Part shown: one piece after another, positions 1 through 11,851 of the stretch | Position numbering within the stretch: position 1 is the first letter of the stretch | Layout: each line of letters begins with the position of its first letter | Source: Symbiodinium natans | Lineage: Eukaryota; Sar; Dinophyceae; Suessiales; Symbiodiniaceae | Assembly (NCBI GenBank): GCA_905221605.1 | Contig: CAJNDS010000044.1 | Span: 185,001 to 246,652 of the forward strand | Direction of reading: 5' to 3' | Length of the DNA stretch: 61,652 nt | Made by a program: the position numbers and the translations under genes | Notes under the pieces: generated by a model | Databases searched by the model: none | Told to the model about the DNA's origin: nothing | Seen by the model: only the letters and a program-made list of their open reading frames with translations

Positions 1-36
1 TACTACTACTACTACTACTATTGCTACTATTGCTAC
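1..36. repeat. TAC trinucleotide microsatellite at the window edge
   Basis: The window opens inside an imperfect (TAC)n tract with two TTG interruptions. Its left end is cut by the window. Confidence 0.9.
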
Positions 37-698
37 TAGCCGAGCAATGAAGCTTTTGAAGCCTTTGCGAGCGTTGCAAATGGGGGGGCTGCACCTCGCC
101 CGACCTCCCCCGTTTGTCTTAAGCCTTTTCTGCCCCCCCCCCCCTCCCCCCCATGGCTTCTGTGGCCTTGAAACACGCAGAAATGCTGTATTTTTTCAGC
201 AATTAGAGCTTGCGTTGGCCAGAAATGCAGCGTTTCTGGGCATTTACAGCCCACGAACAGCCAGAATTGCTGCGTTTCATAGCACTTGACTACTTAGCAA
301 ATTTTTTTTGATGCTTATCAAGTTTTTTTTTGATGTGGCCAAGGGCAAATTTTTTCTTGATGCTTATCATTTTTTTTTTTGATCCTTCACCCTCTTTTGC
401 GCCTCCCCTTCTCTCCCCTCTCTGCGGAAAAGATTGCCCTCTCTCTCTCTCTCTCTGTCTCTCTCTTGTATCGCAGTGCGCCCCGCAAGTGTGACGCTTG
501 GAAGAGAGCTGGAGAGACCAAAATGACAGGCGAAAGAGACAAACAAATGTTGAGCAAGCAAAGCTAAGAGCTATGAGCCAAGCATAGCCAAGCCAAGCGC
601 GGGAAAGAGAGGTCATTTTGGAGAGTGTTTTCCCTTAGCCCCCTCCCCTTCCCTGCCCCTCCTTGCGACCTCTCGGCGCCTTGTTGCGGAGGCTGCAG
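37..698. other. No gene recognised; simple-sequence-rich stretch
   Basis: This stretch holds a C run near 131-151, several T runs inside a loosely repeated phrase (TTTTTTTTGATGCTTATCA, 303-380) and a CT tract near 437-467. Open frames on both strands here are low-complexity. I see no convincing exon. Confidence 0.5.
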
Positions 699-1059
699 CG
701 CCGCATCTGCCGCTATCGTGAGAGGCGCCAAATTGAGCTTGGAAGCGATTTATCAGATCAACTGCGGGGCGCCGCTGCTTTTTGTGGGCGCTTTGGTTTT
801 TTTGGCGTGTTGCCACAGGAGCGACCGCGTCCAGGAGCTCCCCTCTCCGACATGATTAGCTAGTCGGGTGCAACTGCAGGCTCATTTGACGTCCAGCGGC
901 GGGGTCGGGTCTCACACTACAGAACACGAAGCGGGAACCGGGCAACCGGGTTGTGGAGAGACTGAAGTTGGCTCGGGGACCTCTCCCTCTCTCTCGCTCT
1001 CTCTCGTTCTCCTCTTCTGCCAGGAGCAGCATCGACAGGCCAAGGAGAACTGGGCCAAG
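699..1059 (+). CDS. Candidate small exons of an unknown charged protein
   Basis: Two short stretches read like protein and sit next to splice-like signals. At 699-775, following GGCTGCAG, the frame gives an Arg-rich peptide containing RRICRYRERRQIELGSD. At 1024-1059, preceded by a pyrimidine-rich CTCTTCTGCCAG and followed by GTCTCC, it gives EQHRQAKENWAK. Both are typical of charged helical or coiled-coil segments. They may belong to the same gene as the exons further right to 5.5 kb, which is inference from shared strand and composition. No family is recognised. The evidence is texture of the reading frame only. Confidence 0.25.
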
Positions 1060-2827
1060 GTCTCCTGGTCGAAGTGGGCGTGTGCAGAAGCAGCGCAGAC
1101 TGGCAGAGAGGCAGAGCTAAGCAGAGCTAAGCAGAGCTAAGCAGAGCAGCAAGGTGGAGTAGAATGCACCCGCAAGGACAGTAAAACAAATGGACGGAAG
1201 ATGACGGAATGAAACGAAGGTCAGAGAAGCTTGAACGCTTGCGCCGCCTCGGGCCGGGCCGGGATGCCGGGATGCGGGGGCAGGGACTTAAGGGGCATCC
1301 TGGAACCCCCCCTTCGCCCCCCCCTTCGCCCCCCCCTTCGCCCCCTTCTTCGCCCTTCGCATCGGGAGAGGGTGGGGGACTGCTCTGCTTTGTTTTTTTC
1401 GTAGTGACCAGATCCTGGTCAACCTGTTTCTCTGGGGCGCGCTTCTCTTCTCAGATGCCTCGGGGCAGACCAGACCGTGTGAACTAGGCTCTAGGCTGCG
1501 GACCAACAACCATAGCCATAGCCACAACCATATAGCCACCTCGAATACTGCCAGGGGACTCCCCGGACTCCCCTAGTGTTGAGGAGGTGTTCTTGACTTT
1601 TTTCTTCCTCCGTGTGAGGTTGAAAGTTGTCAGATTTTCAGTCTCTCCTCGCCCTGTCCCTGTCCCGGCCTGTCCCTGGGCCTGTCCCGGCCTGGGCCAG
1701 TCCTGGAGTGTTCAGCAGTTCAGCAGAGAAGCCCGGCAGAGTCCCGCGACGCCCTACCTGTCCGAAAACGGAAGAAAAAGGTCCCGCATCAGCTGTAGGG
1801 ATGAAGCAAAGGATTTGTTTTTTATGCGGAGCGAACAAGGAAAATCCATGCAAGCTTCAGGGTTGTCGGATCATCACCGAGGTGAGCTGTCGCATGACCC
1901 ACTCCAATTGCTGAGGGAGGCGCCAGGCCAAGCGCACCTACTTCCGAGAGCGGAGCAACATCACACAAGCGGCTGCGGTGTTGGGGCGTACGGGAAACAC
2001 ACTACACATCGGATGGACTACGACACACCCGGAAACCAAAAACAGCCCAAACCCTCGGACCCGATCTGAAAAGATTGGGGGCCGGTTAGAACATATCAGA
2101 ACACATCTGGCCCAACCCCGGGCCTGGGCAACAGAAGAGGGGAAGAGGAGAAACACAAGCGTTCAAGAGCACGGGGCTTTAAGAGCCCATCTTGTTCCAA
2201 GAATGCCCTCGAAAGCACCCATCCCTCTCAGTGCTCTCAGCTTGAGTGAATACGCCGCGCGCCCTTAGAACCGCAGAGACCGCGGGGGGTGGGGGCCTCG
2301 GTACGGCCTCGAACCAACAGGGTAAAAACAACTTTTGATTGGTCTCTTTCTTGTGTGCGACTTGTTGGGGGCACGCTATGGCGCGCTGAGTCGTCACGTG
2401 TCCTGAGTCGTGTAATCCCGTCCCCCTAATAAACACCGTCCCCCACCCCCCTCCCCCCCTAAATCTGAAATTCGCCTCGGCCGGAAAAATGTTTGAAATT
2501 TGGGCGGGGGGGGGGGGGGGGGCTTTACCCTAAAACCTGAAATCACAGGGAGGTAGTATGGGGTTTGGGGCTTGGGGTTTAGGGTTCATTTAGGGCTTAG
2601 CCTTAAGCCCTAAACCCCAATCAAACCCTCGAAGCCCTGAGCCCTGAATCCTAATACTGTCAGCTTTCAGCCCTAAACTTCCCTAAGCCCTGAAACCCTA
2701 ATCAACTCAAGGGCGAAGGCCCTCAACCCCCCCCCCTCCCCTCCCAAATTTTCAAACAGGTTTAGTATTGGGATGGGTGCCGGCGGGGTCCGGGAAAAAT
2801 AGTATTTAAAATTCGTGTGGGGGAAGC
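1060..2827. other. No gene recognised; short tandem repeats and telomere-like motifs
   Basis: It contains three GCAGAGCTAA units (1111-1143), a short C6TTCG tandem (about 1305-1345), a 17-G run (2506-2522), and loosely spaced TTTAGGG/CCCTAAA-type motifs in both orientations (about 2560-2705). No exon could be supported. Confidence 0.5.
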
Positions 2828-3485
2828 GACTACATCGCCGAGGTGCAGCAGCTACACGACCTCTGGAATTATCGCACTCAGCCTTTCCTCAGCATCTGTG
2901 GCCGGGAGCTCTCCGATCCCCTCCGCTTTCTCAATTGACTTTTTGAGAATCTGAGTTGTGAGTAGTTTAGCAAAGTTTAGTAGACTGGCGCCGTTCCGAG
3001 GCAAGATCCACCGTGCATTGGACAACAAGGACGACGAGAGATGGAGAGCGAGAGAGAGAAAGAGAACAAGACAGGCTCCCTCTGCGAGAGGGGACGTATA
3101 GGTGGGAAGAAAAATATTGAAAGAAAAGCGAAGATTTGGAGTGCATATTGGAAAGCCTCGGAGAGCGAGAGGACCGGGAGGATGCCAGGCCTTTTTGAGC
3201 TAAGTTTTCTCTTTTTTATTCTTGCGGCTCTCAGACGTGTACTTAGCTGTTAGAAGCACTGCCAAAAGTCCTGCAGGGCGCTGGAGCTGGCGCGGCGGCG
3301 TGGTGAGGAGCCGGAGGTCAGCGAGGAGACCAAGAGATGTTTTTGGGGCACATTGTTTTTGAGAGTGCCGCAGCAGCAGCGAAGAGCGCGGCGAGGAGCG
3401 GCGGCTCGAGTGGCGCGGGGGCCCGGAGAAAGAAATAGAGAATGAGAGAGAAGATGGATTGGCACTTTGTTCAGCACTACCAGCT
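2828..3485 (+). CDS. Candidate exon cluster of an unknown charged protein
   Basis: Five short reading-frame segments look coding. 2828-2938 begins DYIAEVQQLHDLWNYRTQPF and runs to a stop. 2994-3044 includes KIHRALDNKDDERW. 3277-3337, directly after CTGCAG, reads ALELARRRGEEPEVSEETKR. 3372-3419 is Glu/Arg-rich. 3448-3485 reads EKMDWHFVQHYQ and abuts GTGAGC, a plausible donor. GC-rich third positions and amphipathic charge suggest helices. The frame changes between pieces, as expected for split exons. The protein is not recognised, and neither start nor end can be placed. Calling this one gene is inference. Confidence 0.35.
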
Positions 3486-3551
3486 GTGAGCGAGATGGTC
3501 CAGGCAGACGCCCGGTGCACAAATTCAAATTACAGCGGGGGGGATGACTTC

Positions 3552-3587
<36 letters not shown>

Positions 3588-4109
3588 AGCGAGAGCGAGC
3601 GAGAGCGAGCGAGAGCGAGAAAGGAAGAAAGAAAGAGAAGAAGAGTAGGGAGAGAGGGTTTGAGGAGAGAGTTAGAGGAGAGGGCCTTCGTTGAAAAGAC
3701 TTCTCACACATGTTTGGACGTGAATGCGACAGAGAATCTAGGTGCACCCGTACACGTAAAGTATACTCATACAGAAAATATATACATACATATACATATT
3801 TGGTTTCTATTTGTAGTTTCATATTTGTACGCATACATATATGTATATGCATAAATACATAAATATAAATACATAAATATATATATATATATATGTAAAT
3901 ATATATGTATATATATATATATATATATTCGTACACATTTGTCTATGCAGCTCTCTCCCACATGATCCACAAGCCGCGGTCGTACGGAGGGAGCGGGGGG
4001 GGAGTAAACTCAACGCTTCCCGTGCAGAGCTGGAACTCGCCCCCTCCATGCTTCCATTACTTATTATCGATACAGCCCGAAGCCCAACAAGCCAATCCTG
4101 CGGGATGCT

Positions 4110-4110
<1 letters not shown>
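3486..4110. repeat. GA and AT microsatellites
   Basis: A (GA)n/GAGC tract covers about 3554-3625. An AT-rich stretch with ATAC/ATAT repeats covers about 3775-3930. No gene is seen. Confidence 0.8.
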
Positions 4111-4195
<85 letters not shown>

Positions 4196-4340
4196 GCGTG
4201 TGCGTGTGCGTGTGCGTGTGCGTGGCGTGCGTGTGCGTGCGTGTGCGTGTGCGTGGTGCGTGTGCGTGTGCGCGTGCGCGCGCGCGCGCGCGCGCGCGTG
4301 CGCGTGCGTGCGTGCGTGCGTGTGTGGGTGTGTGTGTTTT
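4111..4340. repeat. Long alternating GT/GC dinucleotide tract
   Basis: About 80 bp of pure (GT)n passes into CGTGTG units, then (GC)n around 4271-4300, then GT again. This gives roughly 230 bp of almost unbroken purine-pyrimidine alternation. All long frames here are repeat artefacts. Confidence 0.95.
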
Positions 4341-5014
4341 TATGTGTATTTCTTATTGTTTTTGTCGATATTTCAGTCGAGAAGCCAAGGCAACGCGAGT
4401 TTTGATTGGTTTTCCGAACCCAACACCGCAAAGAGCCAGAAAGCCAGCCAAAACCTGGCATTGTTGGTTTTGGTGCTGGAAAACAACAACTCCTTGAGTT
4501 TTGAGTGGGTTCTCCTCGCCCGAAGCCGCAATAACCAAAAACTCTTTTTCAGTCTCGGAGCCAAACAAAAAAAGCTCGAGTTTCGATTGGTTTTCGCTCA
4601 CTCCGGACGGCAAAGGCCGGTTTGGAGCCGAAATGCCCAGAAGACTGGGGAAAAGGGAAAAAAGGAACATGTCGATACCAAATGGTGACTGTTTGTTGTC
4701 CTCACAGGATTGTTTTCTTTTTGCGGTTTGTTTTGGTCTCGGTGCCCGTGCCATGTGATGGGGCAGGAGCCAGGGCTTGTCCTAAAGAAAGCCGCGAGGA
4801 GACACCGCACAAAGAAGATGGATGTTTTCCCAAGATCGTCTCTCTCCCATACTCAGTCATACTCATTCTTTCTGTGTCTTATTCAATTTTCTCTCTCTTT
4901 CATACTCTCTCTTTGATGCTCTCCTCATCCCCTCTCTCTCAGATGCTTCTCTTCCCTTTTTTTCTCATGGCCATGAGAGCTATTTTTATTGAGAGCTCTC
5001 TCCTTTTTCTAAAG
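4341..5014. other. No clear gene; loosely repeated phrase
   Basis: Between about 4390 and 4625 a phrase resembling CGAGTTTTGATTGGTTTTC recurs three or four times at roughly 95-bp spacing, for example near 4394, 4496 and 4575. This suggests an old tandem duplication. From about 4845 to 4945 the sequence is rich in CTCTCT. No exon is supported. Confidence 0.4.
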
Positions 5015-5482
5015 GCTCCGGAGGGCGAACCAGTCCTTGGAGTGCCTGGACCAGAAGCTGGGCCGTGTCCAGAACTGGACCAAAGAGGGCCAGGCCCCGC
5101 TCTCCAAGGAGCGAACAAACCAAGAGAGCGAAAGAGAGAGCTACGAGCAAAAGAGAGAGTTAAAATTCCTTTCTTTGTGAGGAGTGGAAGGAGACCATCG
5201 GCCGGCAGCTGCGCGAGGCGGAGCGCCAGGAGCAGGCGAGAAGCACGAGAAGCACCCCCCAAAGAAAACTAAGCGCCCCTGTCGCAGGTCGAGCAGCTGA
5301 TACAGGCGCGCCTCGCGAAGCCAAAGATGCGCGTCGTGTGGGTCAAGTCTCCTTTCTCCAGACAGACAGGTGCTGCCCATCCTCACCAGTGACCTGCGGC
5401 AGATCGAGGAAGCCACCCTATAAAGCATAGTGAGAGAAACGATGGAGGACAAGATTAGCGAGAGTCTCTGTGAGGACGGTGG
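5015..5482 (+). CDS. Candidate multi-exon coiled-coil protein, partial
   Basis: This is a series of short coding-like blocks. 5015-5114 follows TTTTTCTAAAG and reads LRRANQSLECLDQKLGRVQN and onward. 5179-5240 reads EEWKETIGRQLREAERQEQA. 5288-5332 follows GTCGCAG and reads VEQLIQARLAKPKMR. 5370-5420 follows AGACAG and reads VLPILTSDLRQIEEATL before TAA. 5432-5482 includes METMEDKISE-like acidic sequence (frame-read as ETMEDKISESLCED). Heptad-like Leu spacing and high charge indicate coiled coil. No family is recognised. Exon edges are estimates, and the block to 5482 may be terminal. Confidence 0.4.
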
Positions 5483-6267
5483 TTCTGTGGCATCTGGCAC
5501 AGCCTCGGCCACGCTGCACCACCCAGTCTCTGAATGCGCACTGTGGGGCGTGTTTCCCGCTTCCCAACAAAAGCTTTGCCTCTCGCGCATCTGAGCCCTC
5601 GAAGGTCTCGCAATGTCTCCACTGAGCCTCTAAGGCTCGCAGCCGCGTCGGCGGCGGCCTCGCCGCGTCCGGGGAATTCTCTGCCCCCAGGGTCCCCGGC
5701 CCCGCGGAAGAGCGGCAGCTGAGAGGGAGCCAGCTGAGCCTCTGAGTCTCTGTGAAACAGAACAGCTGGCTGAGCCCGGACAGCAAAGCGCTCCGGGAAG
5801 TGCCCCCAGCTGAGAGGCGCTGGAGTCCGCTGGAGGGCCTGCGAGGCCCCGCTTTGAGCCGTTGCAAATGCGGAACCAAATCCCCCATCGCAGCAGCTGC
5901 GCGGGTCTTGGGGGTGCCCTCGTTAACTCTCGCTTCTCGGAGAAAAAAGGGATGCGCGTCAGCCAGTGCCTCAACATGGACTCTCACATGGACTCGCGGC
6001 CCCGCGGTTCGACTGAACCCAACATGGACTCTCTCAGCACTCGGCACAATTGAGCGAGCGGCGCGAAAGAGGGCATCTGGGAGAGGGAACCGTGGAACTT
6101 TTTTTTGGTTTTTTCTTGCGGATCTGAGCGGCTCTTCCCGGCTCCCCAAAGGACATTTCTTCGTTACACGTTTACAAGTTTACACACATCACGACGACGC
6201 TAATCAAACGTCTCCGATTCTTAATTCGTGCTTTTCTCGATCGACTGCTGGTGTATTTGGATTTTGA
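5483..6267. other. No gene recognised; GC-rich
   Basis: Open frames on both strands overlap here without distinguishing features. The phrase CATGGACTC recurs around 5975-6030. Weak exon-like texture near 5690-5740 was not strong enough to call. Confidence 0.4.
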
Positions 6268-6600
6268 AATTGTAAACGCTTGCGCGCGCGCCGCCTCGGC
6301 AGCCGGGTCGGCCCACGGACAGGAAAAGAGGAGATCAACAACAAGGGGAGGGCCAGGCCCAAAAAAGAGTTCCAGGCGTTTGCGTCTCAGCAGGGCTCCC
6401 AAAGAGGGTCTCAGGGGGTCCCAGGGGGGGGTCTCAGGGGGGTCCCGGGGGGGAGGTCCAGTTTTAGGGAAAAGAGCAAGCGGCCAAAATTCGTGCTTTT
6501 GGAGCCGCCCCCTCAGGAGCCACCGACAGGCGGGACCCCCCGCGGCATCGGTTTGCAGCTGGGGTGGCGCGGCGGGACGGAAGCTGAGGCGAATTCAGTT
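6268..6600 (+). repeat. Dispersed repeat, copy 1
   Basis: It begins AATTGTAAACGCTTGCGCGC, continues through CGGCAGCCGGGTCGGCCCAC, has a G-rich middle of GTCTCAGGGGGGTCCC-like units, then AGCCACCGACAGGCGGGACC, and ends near AAGCTGAGGCGAAT. The same ordered blocks recur at 59785-60110 in the same orientation. Block identity is high at the ends and low in the G-rich middle. Confidence 0.85.
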
Positions 6601-8416
6601 GATGCAAAAGATGCAGCTGTTGGTGGAGATCTGGGGGGCTCGAAAAGCGCACCGCCGAAAGAGTTGGGTGTTGCAATTGGGGATTGGCGCCGGCCACCGG
6701 CTTGAAGAAGACGACACTTTCTTCACAGGATTTCGGTGTGTCTAATTTGGGTTCACATCTTGTCTTGCAACCGCTGTCAGTTTGCGGCTGCATGTGCTGG
6801 CAGCTGTGAGTCGGAATGCAGTACAGTGCAGTGCTTCGGCTCCGGGGCAAATGTGCAAGTTCAATCTCAGGTTCGTACTCTTTCTTCCTGCGGTCTATAT
6901 GAGGTGCGGGTGCATGAGATCGAACCTCAGGGGCTGTCCCAGGGTCATGACAGTCCACGTCGGTCCCCAAGCCTCCCGCTGCCGTTTGATGAAGCGCAGA
7001 GGCAAACCGAATCACATGACTTGAAACATGCCAAGCCGAGCGCCTGCTCGACATCACGCAAGTCAGCTTCTTATCTCAAGGCGCATAGCAGCATCAGTGC
7101 CAAAAGACACATAAGCGCGCTTTTTCGTTCCGGTAGTCTGGGGTCGTTTCGATGAAAGCTCGCCATGTAGATCATTCAGGGAGTATCCAACAAGTGCTAC
7201 TAGACACTTTAACTTAGTAAGTATCTTAGGAACGAGGGAACCCCAAATTGTCTCTAGACACACGGTGCATGGTATTGCATGGTACCAGCATGTTTGACTT
7301 TGATTTGAAGCTTTAGAGTCCAGTCCTTGGAAAAGCTGCGAGTTTTTGGGGTGGAGGTGTGCTGGGTTTTCCTACCCAAGGTGTGCAGAAAACTCTGCCT
7401 CGCACAGACGCTGCCTCAGCGTTGAAATGCGTTGTACAAAAGAGGTGTTGCTTGTCGGGTGGGTTTTGGGGTTAGGTTGGGTTCTCTCAATTTTAAGGCA
7501 GCCGGCTGGCGTTCTTGAGGCCCAGGGTTTTTCTCCCACACGTGGTTTTTCCCTGGGCCGGTTTGGTGCTGAGCACAAGTCTTGGTTCAGACTAGAATGG
7601 TGTACAAAAGAAATGGCGAGAGACGACATGCAAGTGTACTCGCAGCTAGTTAGAAAGTAAGAGTTGCAGACGTCCATCGGGCTGACAAGAAGATCTAGCG
7701 GCAGCCTTCTCGAGAAGACTGAATGCGCTTTGATAATATGTCTGAGATGAGGATGTCTGAACTCTTGCCCAAAAGCTTGGAGAGATGGAGTGCAAAGTGC
7801 CAGCCAACATGAAGAGCCCAGAAGTGCAGGCAGCTGTCCGAAGTTCTTGGAAAGTTAGCATGAACCAGGACAGATGAGTGAAGCCTAAGCGTACTAGGAC
7901 GCAAACTGATTCCTGACGGTTGCCTGAGAATTTTTAGGAACTGCGCGATTTATTTACATAGCCGTGAGCTGAAATATTCCGGGTGTTATGCAATGGCATA
8001 CCTGAACTTGCGCAGCAACTGGATGCTGACTTGAATTGGTCGAACTTGTAGAAAGAAGCTCTTGTAACCACGTTTCGCGCAAGCTGCTTCAGGAACATAA
8101 GGTGATTCGATCCATGATGTGGCCGAGTAAGTACAAGGACGCACACGTCTTGGAGTCTTGGAGGACAAAGAGTCAGGTGTTCGAACTGAGCGTCATCTGT
8201 TCCAAAGGCTGTCAGCTCCCAGAGCCTTCTGCGGGCTTTGATCCCAGGCCGTGATCTGCAAAGACGCAGAGTCTCATGTTTCCAGAAATTGTCGGAATCC
8301 AGGCATGGGGCCTATCTTTGCCACGAGGCTTCCCCTGTTTGTGCAAATCTTCCAACAATTGTGTACGCACTCTGTGAACGAAGGAGAAGCAGCTCTTTGA
8401 GGCTTTTTCTTCCGCC
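6601..8416. other. No gene recognised
   Basis: Several overlapping open frames of 60-200 codons occur on both strands, for example 6464-7057 minus and 7346-7660 plus. None has a recognisable motif, splice context or composition that separates it from its shadows. Confidence 0.4.
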
Positions 8417-8505
8417 TCGCTCGACACGCAGTCCTCGCTTCAACCTCGGGGTGCGAACCTGTCCTTGCAGTGGTTTTTGGTGATCTTCATGTCACCAAGG
8501 CCGCA
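8417..8505 (+). repeat. 89-bp direct repeat, copy 1
   Basis: It shares with 9342-9430 the landmarks GCTTCAACCTC, TGTCCTTGCAGTGG (TCTCCTTGCAGTGG in copy 2) and TCATGTCACCAAGG, at about 85 percent identity by eye. It may be a duplicated exon edge, since CTTGCAG looks like an acceptor. Confidence 0.7.
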
Positions 8506-9341
8506 GCTGGAAATGGCCCAAGATCCACATGGAGGTGGCCCTGCCCTATGCTGTGTTTGCAAGCCGACCACTTGCGTAGGTTGAGTTTGAAGTTTTTGGA
8601 AGTACTGTTCCGGTTTGGAGGAGAGAATGCCGCAACCGCCTCTCTGAAGGACACTCCGAAGCCGCGGCCCAGGGTTTCAAAGGTTTTCGTGCAGCCTCCA
8701 CAGAGCCGAGGCAACGATACAGCGGTAACGTGCACAGTCCATGCTCGCTGAGGTCTCCAACACCACCGGCGCTTGCGGCACCTGCGCCAGAAGAAGGCTT
8801 CAAGAGTGCAAAAAAGCACAGCTCCTCGCAGTCTCTTCCGTTGCAGGACCAGATCTAGGCGCAAGCTCTGAGCAGGCAAATGTGCTGGATGGCTTTTCTC
8901 TGCAGCTCCAGACACGCCCCAACTCTTTTGGCAGATTGTAGAGGTTACAGGTCATATTGCGAGATTATCCTCTGTCATCATTATAGTGGCTTGGGCGGTC
9001 CCTGGAGGACAATCAATCGTGTGTCAGTTTCTGTCCCTTCATTTGCCATATCTAGCTTGCGAGGGAAACGCCTGCATGAGCTTTCGTATCACACACGTAC
9101 ATGTCTGACAGGCACTAGCCAAGTTTCCTGTGATTACTGATGAGGCCGCTGCTTTTTGATATGAGTGTGGAAAGCGGGAGGGTCTATTGCGCAGAGGGCG
9201 AGAAGCGGGAGGGTCTGTTGTGCACAGGGAGAGGCCACTGTGACCTGGAGAAGGGTTTTCGGTTCCGCCTCTGCTGCGATGGTTTCACATGTTGCAAGAT
9301 TTGTCTGGCGCAGGGTGGAGCTGGTGCATCAGAAGGCGCTT
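8506..9341. other. No gene recognised
   Basis: This is the spacer between the two 89-bp repeat copies. A short duplicated phrase (GCGGGAGGGTCT) occurs near 9175 and 9206. No exon is supported. Confidence 0.4.
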
Positions 9342-9430
9342 CGCTGGACACGGAGTCGTTGCTTCAACCTCAGGGTGCGAGCCTCTCCTTGCAGTGGTGT
9401 CTGGTGATTTTCATGTCACCAAGGCTGCAG
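9342..9430 (+). repeat. 89-bp direct repeat, copy 2
   Basis: This is the second copy of the element at 8417-8505, with scattered substitutions and the same length. Confidence 0.7.
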
Positions 9431-9556
9431 GAGGCCCTTGAAACAGGAGATGGAGTGCGCCTTTGACCAGCTCTGGCACGCTTTGTACGACGTGCAGTGA
9501 GGTGCTTGGTGCCATGTGGCTGCTGAGGGTGTGTGGGACAGCTATAGTGGCCTGTT

Positions 9557-9606
<50 letters not shown>

Positions 9607-11851
9607 TGTTGTTGTTGTTGTTGTTGTTGTTGCTTGTTTGCTTGGTGCTCGCTTGTTTGCTTTGGGCATCTCGTGACGCCTCTCCCGAGTAAGGTCACGA
9701 CAAACTGCAATTGAGACCGAGCTTCAAGCCGCAGACTTACTGAAGCCGGATGTTTAAAGCTTTGAGTCTCCAAGAATGACAGATACATCAGCCTGACGTC
9801 CGCAGGCACACACACACATGCGCACAAACGCGGACATGCACGCACGCATTTACACGCACGATCGATTCATCAACATGGTGACCATAGAGGCCAGGGCCAA
9901 CACCCCATGACGTGCGGGGGCATTGTGATACGATCCAAATGACAGGCGCACCAGTGGCTCGTGTGCACACACCGGGCCGGATGCAGCAAACCGCTCCACA
10001 GGCGCATTGCCATGAAGCACCATGACCGTGGGGGCCACCCGGCAACTCTTTTGGGGACCTTACTCGGGCACTGGGCAAGCGCCCTCCAGCAATGTGTCGC
10101 TTAGGATGTCTACTTGCTGGCTGCACAGAGCGGGTGGCGAGCGGTCGTAACATGTGATGGCATCAGAGCCGGGCTGCGGTATGCAGGTGGATGTGACCCA
10201 TCGGGTCAGCTTGTGTTGTCAAGTTGGATGTTGGGCTTCGATGTTGGCGTCGATCTTCAAAAGCCTACGCGAACAGATTGCATTTCACGGATTGCACACC
10301 TTCAGTGTAAACAAACCTCCTCACGACGTCGGCTCAAACACATGGCTCTCTTTTGAGAGAGCTCTCGCCCGAATCTTCTGTGAGGCCAATGCGCCCCTCT
10401 CAACTCATTCTTGGGCTTTCGATTTGTGACCGGGCTTGTCCTTTGCCTTGTTTTGGCAAAAAAAATAGACAGATCGACTAAAACATTATGAAGCGGAAAA
10501 ATATCGAATGGAGCAGCGATAAGAGCATAAATTTGAGTGTGACAGAGTGAGTGGCCCTAATCCTGAACACATTTATTTTCTCGTGTCCTCTCAAGACTAG
10601 GCGAGATTGGGGGGGGGGGGGGGGGGGGGGGGGGCAGGGCGTTCCAAAAAATGACCGTGATCCTGCCGCCTGCCGCTGTAGTTCTGGAGTTCTGGATCCT
10701 GTGGCTCAAGCATCTATGCCATGACTGTAAGTGGGCAAGGCAAGAAATACCTCAGCTTAACGGACATGTTTTCTTCTTCCGGAACTTCTTCCCGCTGCTG
10801 CTCGTGGCATGTTTTTTTTTTTTTTTTTTTTTTCCGGAACATCTTCCCGCTGCTGCTCGTGGGGCCCACCCGATATGCCAATGACTTGCTGATGGGAGGC
10901 ACTCCCAGCATGGCTCGGCTGGGCCGGGCCACTATTCAAATTGATTCAAGTCATTCAGGTCAGGTCAGGGTCATCCGATGATGATGATGATGGTGATTCA
11001 ACGGTGATTCCCTTGAGTATGATGGAAGGCCCTGCGTGTGCCTCGGCTGGACCGGGCCACTTCAAGTTTTTCAGGATTTTCAGGACTTCAGGACTTCAGG
11101 ATTCCAATTCCAGACTCGCAGACTCACAGATGCAGCGTTCACAATCTCGGACTCAGAAGTTTGAAGTTTGCAATTTCGATTTGCAATGATAGCAGCTCCA
11201 TTCGATATTTTTCATTTTTAGTTTTCAAATGGCGCCCTGTCTATTTCTTCCAAAACCGAGCGTAAAGGACAAGCCCGTTTGTGACTAGTGCAGCTACCAG
11301 AAGGAGCTCCTGTGGGTGATGGACGACTACCATACGTTCAAGGCGCGCAGAAGCCACTTTTCAGCCCACATGCAGTGAGAAATGTGCCAGTCGATGACTG
11401 TCTTCGAAGTTGAGCAGTTGAAGAGTGCCGAGCTCAGTCTAGGCAGAACCTTGAAAGCTGTAGGTAATATTGGGGTTACCGGTAGTTGCCTGGGTGTAGA
11501 TCCTCAGGGTCTTGAGTAATATGTCGTTGTCTGTATTGTTTTGTCTTCATTCTTTTATGTCTTCTTTTTTTCGGCACTGGCAACACCCCCCCAGTTTGAA
11601 TGATGTCAACTACCCAAAACTCAAGTCGCGAACAACGGCCTTTTTTCGTGCACAGGGCCAGGGACTTGGGGCTTTAGGGATTGTAGGGTTTAGGTTTAGC
11701 ATTTAGGGTTCGAGGCTGCAATATGGTTTGTCGTTTTGATGATAAGCACTTCACACACCCAAGTCCGAGCCCCTGTGCGGGTTCAGCATGTCAGCACCCC
11801 TCCACTAAACCAAAGGATTCCAAACCAAGTGTGAAGTCCACCCTGTATAGT
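9431..11851. other. No gene recognised; several simple repeats
   Basis: It contains a (GTC)n tract passing into (GTT)n (9556-9632), a 26-G run (10609-10634) and a local tandem duplication with a T run (10765-10862). Telomere-like TTTAGGG phrases occur near 11664-11710. ACACAC/CACGCA-rich sequence lies around 9806-9860. No exon is supported. Confidence 0.5.
10765..10862 (+). repeat. Tandem duplication with expanded T tract
   Basis: A unit running CATGTTTT...CCGGAAC...CTTCCCGCTGCTGCTCGTGG occurs at 10765-10807 and again at 10808-10862. The second copy carries a 22-T run where the first has TTTTCTTCTT. The 31-bp cores (10777-10807 and 10832-10862) differ at one position. Confidence 0.85.

Noticed and set aside
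4057-4688. Cys/Val, Arg/Ala and His/Thr frames over the GT/GC tract
   Set aside because: They are translations of a dinucleotide repeat.
9370-9845. Poly-Thr and poly-Gln/Arg frames over the GTC/GTT tract
   Set aside because: They are translations of a trinucleotide repeat with no flanking domain.
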